Source: RGIG5057 sp964642045 (GTDB lineage: Bacteria > Bacillota > Clostridia > TANB77 > CAG-465). From it: 11,205 nt of DNA. The stretch covers positions 1 to 11,205 of the forward strand of contig CAZXLZ010000038.1 in assembly GCA_964642045.1 (NCBI GenBank), written 5' to 3'. Under the pieces are notes generated by a model that worked only from the letters and a program-made list of their open reading frames with translations, did not search any database and was not told the DNA's origin. The position numbers were made by a program, and so were the translations under genes. Below are positions 1-4,923 of the stretch, in pieces; position 1 is the stretch's first letter; each line of letters starts with the position of its first letter.

Positions 1-14
1 AATAAAGTGGACAT

Positions 15-51
15 AAAAATTTTCAAAAAAAATAAAAAATTTTCAAAAAAA
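15..51 (+). repeat. Two phased A/T-tract direct repeats (UP-element-like)
   Basis: The 17-base unit AAAAATTTTCAAAAAAA occurs at 15-31 and again at 35-51, exactly 20 bases apart, or about two helical turns. The second copy ends two bases before the -35 hexamer at 54. Phased A-tracts directly upstream of a -35 are typical of UP elements contacted by the RNA polymerase alpha C-terminal domain. I infer that the pair boosts transcription of the secreted-protein gene at 201. A chance AT-rich repeat is possible, but the exact spacing and position argue against it. Confidence 0.6.
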
Positions 52-53
52 TG

Positions 54-82
54 TTGACAAGTGATATCTGGTGTAGTATAAT
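54..82 (+). promoter_or_regulatory. Consensus sigma-A promoter of the TasA-like gene
   Basis: TTGACA at 54-59 and TATAAT at 77-82 are separated by 17 bases, a perfect consensus. The predicted transcription start is near 89, giving a leader of about 112 nt before the ATG at 201. With the A-tracts upstream, this should be a strong constitutive promoter. Confidence 0.88.
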
Positions 83-107
83 AGAAATGTCCTAAGAGGA
101 AAAGAGT

Positions 108-151
108 AAGTCGGCAAATGTTTGACTTAGTTTAGATTCTTCTGCTGACTT
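108..151 (+). other. Leader hairpin with a competing shorter pairing
   Basis: AAGTCGGCA (108-116) can pair with TGCTGACTT (143-151), nine pairs including one G-U, around a 26-base loop. The first five bases of the same left arm can instead pair with GACTT at 124-128. The structure lies inside the long 5' leader of the secreted-protein gene. It could stabilise the message or switch conformation. I see no match to a riboswitch class I know. Confidence 0.4.
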
Positions 152-186
152 GCAAAAATCCAAAAAATTACTAAACTTTTATTTAC

Positions 187-192
187 AGGAGG
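187..192 (+). promoter_or_regulatory. Ribosome binding site deciding the start at 201
   Basis: AGGAGG lies eight bases before ATG 201. A longer in-frame reading from a TTG at 150 would place this site inside the coding region and put 17 unlikely residues ahead of the signal peptide, so 201 is taken as the start. Confidence 0.9.
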
Positions 193-200
193 AATTTATT

Positions 201-1157
201 ATGGCAAAGACTTTTAAACCCAGAAGCAATAAGAAGAGATCCGCATTTATGCTCATGATCACTTCTGTGGCAGTTGTTGCTGCTGCGGCTGTTGGAGTGA
301 CAAGCGCCAGCTTTTACAGGCAAGAGCATGTAGACGTTAACGCGTCTGATGCAAACTTGAAAGCCGACATTTATGTCGGCGAGGTCGCTGATGACTTGGG
401 CTTGACCGCAGACTTCAAGGATATTACAACCTTGCTTGCAAGCGTAGGTTCTCTTGCTCCTAAGTATCAGACCACTCCGCTTACTGTTACCGATGGTGTG
501 CAGGAAGGCGAAACAGCTGTAGCAATGTATACGGATAACTTCGGCGAATCTGGTAAGGGGCGCTTCAAAGACTTTGCCCCTGGGCAGGTGCGTGCTATTT
601 CTTATAAGATCAACAATACCGGAAAGGTTGACATCAAGCTTGACCTGGCGTTGTTGGCAAAACATGTAGTACCGACTACTCCTCTTACTGCCGATACTTG
701 GGATGAGCAGGACCCAACTGGAGTATTCGAGACACAGTTCTTGGTTACAGGAGTAACAGCGGTTGATGAGGAAGCTCCTACTAAACATGCTGGAACTTTT
801 ACTGCTAAACTTGCAGCTGCTGCAAAACTTAGCACTTTTAATACTAAAGCAAATGTTGTTTCTGGCGATGATTCGATTGTAATCGAGGTAGGCAAGTCTG
901 TTGAACTGATTCAGCTTGTGGCATTCCCTGACGACTCTACACGTACTGGTGCTACACCTAATAAGATGAATGACAACAAGTATATGAATTCTTTGTTTGA
1001 TTTCACATTGTACTTTGAAATGTACCAGGATGGTACACCTACTCCCGAGCCTAATGTTACTTCAAGTGAGTCAAGCACTGAGGCAACTACTGATGCTCCC
1101 GAAGTTGGCGGAGGAGAAGGTGGAACTGAGCCTGAGCCTGAAGTTCCCACCGCTTAA
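201..1157 (+). CDS. Secreted TasA/camelysin-like SipW-substrate protein
   Basis: This 318-aa protein is probably exported and forms part of the surface or extracellular matrix. Residues 5-13 are basic, 15-36 are hydrophobic, and cleavage is likely at TSA|SFYRQEH around residue 36. The following stretch SFYRQEHVDVNAS and KADIYVG resembles the region after the cleavage site in SipW substrates such as TasA. KDFAPG (123-128) followed by INNTGKVDIKL (137-147) resembles the beta-strand signature of the TasA/CalY family. There are no cysteines. The last 40 residues are a Thr/Ser/Glu/Pro/Gly tail without an LPxTG sorting signal. The gene has a consensus promoter, a long leader and its own terminator, and is followed by the SipW-type peptidase, its likely processing enzyme. 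Sampled 60-base rows contain 42-50% G+C, well above genes to the right. Family placement is fairly firm; fibre formation is inferred. Confidence 0.8.
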   Translation: MAKTFKPRSNKKRSAFMLMITSVAVVAAAAVGVTSASFYRQEHVDVNASDANLKADIYVGEVADDLGLTADFKDITTLLASVGSLAPKYQTTPLTVTDGVQEGETAVAMYTDNFGESGKGRFKDFAPGQVRAISYKINNTGKVDIKLDLALLAKHVVPTTPLTADTWDEQDPTGVFETQFLVTGVTAVDEEAPTKHAGTFTAKLAAAAKLSTFNTKANVVSGDDSIVIEVGKSVELIQLVAFPDDSTRTGATPNKMNDNKYMNSLFDFTLYFEMYQDGTPTPEPNVTSSESSTEATTDAPEVGGGEGGTEPEPEVPTA

Positions 1158-1201
1158 AATGAATAAACTAACTTTTTAAGCTTGAGCCTCCACTCCAATG
1201 G

Positions 1202-1240
1202 AAAAACTCTCTGAAAATTTCAGAGAGTTTTTCTTTTTCT
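1202..1240 (+). terminator. Intrinsic terminator after the TasA-like gene
   Basis: AAAAACTCTCTG (1202-1213) pairs perfectly with CAGAGAGTTTTT (1221-1232) around a seven-base loop, and a T-rich run follows to about 1240. It lies 45 bases after the stop codon and separates this gene from the peptidase promoter, so the two are independent units. Confidence 0.92.
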
Positions 1241-1273
1241 TTGCTATATATTTTAGCAATAGTTAAAAATAAC

Positions 1274-1302
1274 TTGACATAAAAAAAAGTGTGTGGTATA
1301 AT
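1274..1302 (+). promoter_or_regulatory. Consensus extended -10 promoter of the SipW-type peptidase
   Basis: TTGACA at 1274-1279 and TATAAT at 1297-1302 have a 17-base spacer that ends in TGG, giving an extended -10. The start site should be near 1309, leaving a leader of about 35 nt that contains AAAGGAG at 1328-1334. Confidence 0.9.
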
Positions 1303-1343
1303 ATTATGCGTATATAATAAAATTCAGAAAGGAGAATTCCGTT

Positions 1344-2075
1344 ATGGATACAAATGTCAGCAAACGTTTGAAATATAAAGATAAGAAAGGAAAAAAATAT
1401 GGCATTATTCGGAAAAGAAGAAGAAGAAGAATGTTCTTTTCCAATATCTTATTTGCAATGCTTTACACTGTTATTTTTGCTATTTTTGGCGTAGCATTGA
1501 TAGTAAGCTTGTGTACAATCCAAAACGGAGAACAAGTTACATCTTGCTTTGGCTGGTCTATCAAGATAGTAGCTACTGGTTCTATGTCGCCTTCAATACT
1601 CCCTGGAGATGTAGTAATCATACACACTCAGGAAAGTTATGAGGTAGGAGATGTAATTACATTTCTTTCTGAAAAGAAAGAAATTGATACTTATACGCAT
1701 AGGATTGTCGCTGCTGTTGGTGTTGATGGAACATTCCAAACACAAGGAGATGCTAATAACTCGCCAGACGAGGAACTTGCTTATCCTGAGTCTATTATTG
1801 GAAAAGCGATATACCTTATTCCGCAAGGAGGTAGAGTAGTACAAACAATACAGAAGATTCCTGTATGGGTACAAGTTGCGTTTTTAATTGGAGCAGGAGT
1901 TTTTGTACTTGTTCTTCAAATCAAAGAGAGGATAAACTATAAGGAAAAACTTACTCCTGAAGAACTGGTGATGGAGGAAGCATATGAAGAATATCAAAAA
2001 CTCAAGAAATTTAACCGTAAGATAAAAAAAGTACTTAAGGTTAAATTTGAAGTGAATGATGCAAATGATGAATAA
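1344..2075 (+). CDS. sipW: SipW-type (ER-type) signal peptidase I
   Basis: This 243-aa membrane-bound serine protease removes signal peptides from exported proteins. Box B is ATGSMSP with the nucleophile Ser80. YTHRIV supplies His119 in place of the lysine of ordinary bacterial signal peptidases, which marks the S26B/SipW class. GDANNSPD (135-142) is the downstream conserved aspartate box. A first membrane segment spans about 35-56 and a second about 174-191, so the catalytic domain lies outside. In Bacillus subtilis, SipW matures the matrix proteins TasA and TapA, and here likely substrates flank the gene on both sides. Odd points are a very basic N-terminus (RKRRRRR at 23-29, from an AGA/GAA-rich DNA run) and a charged cytoplasmic tail of about 50 residues after the second segment. 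Start ATG 1344 has a good ribosome binding site at 1328-1334. Confidence 0.93.
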   Translation: MDTNVSKRLKYKDKKGKKYGIIRKRRRRRMFFSNILFAMLYTVIFAIFGVALIVSLCTIQNGEQVTSCFGWSIKIVATGSMSPSILPGDVVIIHTQESYEVGDVITFLSEKKEIDTYTHRIVAAVGVDGTFQTQGDANNSPDEELAYPESIIGKAIYLIPQGGRVVQTIQKIPVWVQVAFLIGAGVFVLVLQIKERINYKEKLTPEELVMEEAYEEYQKLKKFNRKIKKVLKVKFEVNDANDE

Positions 2076-2111
2076 AAAAATAACGTGAGAAAATATCTCA
2101 CGTTATTTTTT
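2075..2111. terminator. Bidirectional terminator between converging units
   Basis: AAAAAATAACGTGAGA (2075-2090) pairs with TCTCACGTTATTTTTT (2096-2111), a perfect 16-bp stem around a five-base loop. An A-run on one side and a T-run on the other let it work in both directions. It overlaps the last base of the peptidase stop codon and lies 18 bases beyond the stop of the minus-strand gene ending at 2130. Confidence 0.92.
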
Positions 2112-2129
2112 ATACGTCATACAATAAAT

Positions 2130-2726
2130 TTAACTATTGTAGGCGTATATCCTAAGAGAAGGTTTAAACTCAGTTTCTATCTGCAAATCTTCTACATAAC
2201 CAACATACTTTGCGGCAGTACTTGAATTAAGTTTACTGCGGTAGTTTTCAAGCACCTTTTTAAATGAGCTTACATCAAAGTTTATATCGATAGTAGCTTC
2301 TTCACCAGTTTGCAAAAAACCTGTTGAAATCTGAGAAGTAGATGTATTCATCATTTTTGTACCATATTTTGAATCTCCTGCACCTATCTTGCAGTAACTT
2401 ACCCAAGTATAGTCACCGCCGGTCAAATCAAAAACTTCAGTATAATTTCCATAACTATACCAAATTTCGTATTGAACTGCTGAGTTAGTGTCATTCTGAA
2501 GATGGATATTATAATGGATATCTTCGCCTACTATAATATCACTTATTTCTATCTCATCATTCGTTTTTGTTAACCGATAATTTAAGTCCAAATTACCGAC
2601 TGATGCATAACTCTCAGAATGCTCACTCCTATAAAAACTAGAGCTAGTTGTTCCGAAAGTAGAAGAGATAACAATTACGATTGCCAGCAAAAGTGGCAAT
2701 ACAATTAAAAATTTTAATTTTGTCAC
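2130..2726 (-). CDS. Small exported SipW-substrate-like protein
   Basis: This 198-aa protein is the second gene of the minus-strand operon. It has a short basic start (TKLK), a hydrophobic core at about residues 6-25, and the sequence TSSSFYRSEHSESYASVGNL at 27-46. That closely matches the corresponding region of the secreted protein at 201-1157 (T-S-x-S-F-Y-R-x-E-H, then A-S, then N-L). The rest alternates short hydrophobic and polar strands (IEISDIIVG, YNIHLQNDTNSAVQYEIWYSY, ATIDINFDV), consistent with a beta-sandwich. One cysteine is present and there is no C-terminal anchor. The start is GTG at 2726, with AGGAGG eight bases upstream and no competing in-frame ATG. It could be a minor fibre component or an assembly factor, as TapA is for TasA; that role is inference. 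It resembles no other named family I know. Confidence 0.78.
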   Translation of the reverse strand: MTKLKFLIVLPLLLAIVIVISSTFGTTSSSFYRSEHSESYASVGNLDLNYRLTKTNDEIEISDIIVGEDIHYNIHLQNDTNSAVQYEIWYSYGNYTEVFDLTGGDYTWVSYCKIGAGDSKYGTKMMNTSTSQISTGFLQTGEEATIDINFDVSSFKKVLENYRSKLNSSTAAKYVGYVEDLQIETEFKPSLRIYAYNS

Positions 2727-2734
2727 TATGATAA

Positions 2735-2740
2735 CCTCCT
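2735..2740 (-). promoter_or_regulatory. Ribosome binding site for the GTG-started gene
   Basis: On the minus strand AGGAGG is followed by eight bases and then GTG at 2726. It lies in the 20-base gap after the stop codon of the upstream operon gene, which supports both co-transcription and the GTG start. Confidence 0.88.
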
Positions 2741-2746
2741 ATTGTT

Positions 2747-3124
2747 TTATTCTGAAGTGATATTTTCTTTAGGTGCCTCAGTACTTAAAATTTCTTCTGG
2801 AGAGTCAGATACTTTTGCTTCTGTTTCTTCAACATTTTCAAAAGAATCTTCTTCAGATACCTCAGTAGTTAAATTTTCTTCTGGGGAGTCAGCCGTTTTT
2901 GCTTCTGTTTCCTTGGCGCTTTCAAAAGCAGCTTCTTCATTAGCTGCATTAGCCAATAAGGACATAGCATCATCATATAAGCTTTGAGCCAATTGTTTGT
3001 GGTCATCATGCAAAGATGCGTTAACAGTTTTTTCTACATCGTAAGTAAACATAGCATACACTGACACTGAGCCTACAACTGAAACTGCCAATGCAAAGCA
3101 AAGCAGCTTTATAAGTTTTTTCAT
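2747..3124 (-). CDS. Small acidic exported protein with 28-residue repeats
   Basis: This 125-aa protein is the first gene of the minus-strand operon. MKKLIKLL and a hydrophobic core (about 5-24) form a signal peptide, with likely cleavage near VYA|MFTYDV. MFTYDVEKTVNAS has the same F-x(8)-N-A-S layout as the other two exported proteins here. Residues 38-60 look helical. The remainder is highly acidic and built from two tandem 28-residue repeats (starting EEAAFESAK and EEDSFENVE, each with a core like ETEAKxxDSPEExLxTE) and a short remnant, KENITSE. No transmembrane segment or sorting signal follows. ATG 3124 has AAGGAGG at 3134-3140 and a consensus promoter. The function is unknown. A spacer-like or ion-binding secreted protein that accompanies the fibre is one possibility. 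Confidence 0.78.
   Translation of the reverse strand: MKKLIKLLCFALAVSVVGSVSVYAMFTYDVEKTVNASLHDDHKQLAQSLYDDAMSLLANAANEEAAFESAKETEAKTADSPEENLTTEVSEEDSFENVEETEAKVSDSPEEILSTEAPKENITSE
2776..2943 (-). repeat. Two tandem 84-bp in-frame repeats
   Basis: The units 2776-2859 and 2860-2943 are 84 bases (28 codons) each. CCTCAGTA recurs at 2776 and 2860, and TTGCTTCTGTTTC recurs with the same offset. Copies have diverged at many positions but keep the reading frame and the protein pattern. This suggests an older duplication maintained for protein length rather than a fresh slippage event. Confidence 0.85.
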
Positions 3125-3163
3125 TAGAATTGTCCTCCTTGTATATTTATAAAATCACAAAAT

Positions 3164-3192
3164 ATTATATAATAATTTATCAAATTTGTCAA
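3164..3192 (-). promoter_or_regulatory. Consensus promoter of the minus-strand operon
   Basis: On the minus strand TTGACA (3192-3187) and TATAAT (3169-3164) are separated by 17 bases, a perfect consensus. Transcription should begin near 3157, leaving a leader of about 33 nt before ATG 3124. The stretch between this and the plus-strand promoter at 3338 is very AT-rich, with no operator-like palindrome that I could make out. Confidence 0.87.
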
Positions 3193-3337
3193 TATGTTTG
3201 GCTAAATATAATAAAAAGTTACATAATATTTTAATTTATTTGCTAAAAATAGAAAAGATTTAAAGATAAAACAGAAAATTAAGAAAATGTAAATATAGTT
3301 AATTTTATGTAAATTAAATAAAAATTACAATAAAACG

Positions 3338-3366
3338 TTGACATAATATTGAAAATATGATATAAT
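3338..3366 (+). promoter_or_regulatory. Consensus extended -10 promoter for the small ORF and coiled-coil gene
   Basis: TTGACA at 3338-3343 and TATAAT at 3361-3366 have a 17-base spacer ending in TGA, giving an extended -10. The transcript would start near 3373, about 35 nt before ATG 3408. Confidence 0.88.
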
Positions 3367-3407
3367 TTATTTCGTAATATTTTATTTTTATATAAGGAGG
3401 AATATTT

Positions 3408-3524
3408 ATGAGCTATGAAAAAATATTAGACGATATGAATGAAATTGTAGCAAAGATGAGATTTAAAGAAGAGATTGATTATGCTATAAATAGTTTAGAA
3501 TCGTTTATTGAAGAAGAAAGTTAA
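3408..3524 (+). CDS. 38-residue small acidic protein, unknown function
   Basis: A short ORF starts MSYEKILDDMNEIVAK and ends SFIEEES. It is preceded by AAGGAGGAA at 3394-3402 and by a perfect extended -10 promoter at 3338-3366, so expression signals are stronger than chance would give. The sequence is rich in Glu, Asp and Ile and reads as one or two amphipathic helices, with no cysteine, signal peptide or membrane segment. It lies 52 bases before the coiled-coil gene at 3577 with no terminator between, so the two are probably co-transcribed. It could be a small partner of that protein, a regulator, or a leader peptide whose translation affects the downstream gene. I recognise no family. Confidence 0.68.
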   Translation: MSYEKILDDMNEIVAKMRFKEEIDYAINSLESFIEEES

Positions 3525-3576
3525 TTTATTTTAGTTGTAGTAAAAATGTAGTTTATATGTAGAAAGGATGTAGAGT

Positions 3577-4812
3577 ATGGAAATAAAAGAAAAAGAAGAA
3601 TTAAAAAATGGAATAGGACATAAATATGATATTTATGCCAAAGAATTAAGAAGAGAGTTCTCAGCTAAATTGGATTTATTAAAACAAAAGTATAAAACTC
3701 TTAGTGAGGAAGAAAAAAATAGCCTATTAGAAAAGGCAAAGCAAGATAAAAATAGATGGAAAGAAATATCAGCAATTTTAGAAGAGGATAAGGCTAAATT
3801 TTTAAAGAGAAATAATGAATTAAATGCTTTAAGAACTGAATATAATAAAGCAATGAGTGATTTAGGAACTAAAAAATCTGATGAGATTGTAAATATTGAT
3901 AAAAGATTTGATTACGAAGAATTAGTAAAATTTAGGAATAATGGTGTAAATAGGATACAAAGAGAGTATGAAATTAAGAATGCTAAATGTGATGCATATA
4001 TTAACGAAGCATCTAGAAGAGCTAGAAAAATTCAAGAGTTTATAAATGCAAAAAGTGCTGAACTTGATAAAATTATAGCTCAAATATCTGAAACATGTGA
4101 TGCAAAATATAAAGAACTTTGTGAGCAAAATAAACATAATCCAGCATTTACTAAGAAAAGAATAGTAATACCTAAAGAGTTATTAAGTGAAACAGATGGG
4201 AAAATATCTATATTACAATCTGATTTAGATAAATGTGTAATAACATCAAAAAAAGATATGGCATTTAACCTATGTCAACAGAAAAAGGCTACAGTTATTA
4301 GTGCAAAACAAAAAATGTTTAGAGATGGAATTGCTCCATATTTAGAAGAATTAGAAAAATTAAAGCAAGGTATAGAAAAAGCTGAACAAAAGAAGAAAGA
4401 ATTATTAAAAGAACGTGAAACTAGATTTGTTTTATTTAAAAAGAAAGTTGCGTCAAAAGCTGCTGAAAAAGGAATAACAAAAATTGAAAAATATGATTCA
4501 GAAATAGATTCAGATAAAAACTCTGTTTCAAAATCTACAAAGAGATATAAAGCAAAACATAAAAATGAAAATAGATTAATAGGATTTATTAAAGGAACTT
4601 CTCTATATAAGAAAATATCAGAAAGTTCAAGCAGTAAAAAAGAGAAAAAAATTGAAAAAATGGCAAGTGAAATTGAAGAAATGTCAAAGATCGCTGCTAG
4701 TAATGAAAAGATTTTCTTCTCAAACCTTACACAAGGAGTTGTTGAAAATCCAATATATCAAAATAATACAAGCACTGAAATTTCACATAAAAATAAAGAA
4801 AAAGTGTTGTAA
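3577..4812 (+). CDS. Large cytoplasmic coiled-coil protein, unknown function
   Basis: This 411-aa protein is very rich in Lys, Glu and Asp, with long helix-forming stretches at about residues 1-190 and 225-310, typical of extended coiled coils. A less charged stretch at about 195-215 (RIVIPKELLSETDGK) separates the two. Residues 310-370 are Ser/Lys-rich and basic, and the end (IFFSNLTQGVVENPIYQNN) looks less helical. There is no signal peptide or membrane segment, so it should act in the cytoplasm. Five cysteines are scattered without a metal-binding pattern. AAAGGA at 3563-3568 precedes ATG 3577. It shares the promoter at 3338 with the 38-aa ORF, and its final codons overlap a promoter for the surface protein downstream. 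No enzymatic motif is visible. A scaffold or cytoskeletal role is possible but unproven. Confidence 0.75.
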   Translation: MEIKEKEELKNGIGHKYDIYAKELRREFSAKLDLLKQKYKTLSEEEKNSLLEKAKQDKNRWKEISAILEEDKAKFLKRNNELNALRTEYNKAMSDLGTKKSDEIVNIDKRFDYEELVKFRNNGVNRIQREYEIKNAKCDAYINEASRRARKIQEFINAKSAELDKIIAQISETCDAKYKELCEQNKHNPAFTKKRIVIPKELLSETDGKISILQSDLDKCVITSKKDMAFNLCQQKKATVISAKQKMFRDGIAPYLEELEKLKQGIEKAEQKKKELLKERETRFVLFKKKVASKAAEKGITKIEKYDSEIDSDKNSVSKSTKRYKAKHKNENRLIGFIKGTSLYKKISESSSSKKEKKIEKMASEIEEMSKIAASNEKIFFSNLTQGVVENPIYQNNTSTEISHKNKEKVL

Positions 4813-4835
4813 AATAAATTTTATTATGGTATAAT
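4807..4835 (+). promoter_or_regulatory. Promoter overlapping the coiled-coil gene's stop
   Basis: TTGTAA (4807-4812, four of six consensus bases and containing the stop codon) and TATAAT (4830-4835) are 17 bases apart, with TGG forming an extended -10. The start would fall near 4842, inside the hairpin at 4830-4896, giving an 80-nt leader for the gene at 4924. Confidence 0.65.
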
Positions 4836-4896
4836 TTTGACAGTTATGTAAGGGGTAAGATAAATTATAGTTTTCTTGCATACTGCCAAAATTATA
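4830..4896 (+). other. Long imperfect inverted repeat before the Ig-repeat protein
   Basis: TATAATTTTGACAG (4830-4843) pairs with CTGCCAAAATTATA (4883-4896) with one mismatch. After one bulged T, TATGTAAG (4845-4852) pairs with CTTGCATA (4875-4882) with one G-U. That is about 21 pairs around a 22-base loop containing GGGTAAGATAAATTATAG. No T-run follows, so it is not a standard terminator. Its outer left arm is the -10 region of the promoter above. The full hairpin would form only in read-through RNA, while RNA started at 4842 keeps just the inner stem. No known riboswitch class is recognised. Confidence 0.6.
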
Positions 4897-4923
4897 TTTT
4901 AAAATTGAAAGGGGAATTTTTAG

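Noticed and set aside
150..200. Upstream TTG start extending the secreted protein by 17 residues
   Set aside because: AGGAGG at 187-192 fits ATG 201, the extension disrupts a normal signal peptide, and no ribosome binding site precedes 150.
183..1150. Three minus-strand open frames opposite the secreted-protein gene
   Set aside because: They lie antisense to a convincing gene with signal peptide, promoter and terminator. They arise from its higher G+C and have no expression signals of their own.
1020..1157. Cell-wall sorting signal at the end of the TasA-like protein
   Set aside because: The tail is Pro/Glu/Thr/Gly-rich but has no LPxTG motif, hydrophobic segment or basic end.
2742..2987. 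Plus-strand Ser/Val-rich open frame over the acidic repeat gene
   Set aside because: It is the antisense reading of the 84-bp repeats. The minus-strand gene has the signal peptide, ribosome binding site and promoter.
4652..4834. 60-codon plus-strand frame overlapping the end of the coiled-coil gene
   Set aside because: It is an alternate frame inside a well-supported gene and has no ribosome binding site.
4844..4923. Riboswitch in the Ig-repeat gene leader
   Set aside because: The hairpin is real, but no conserved core of a ligand-binding class could be recognised, so it is reported only as structure.
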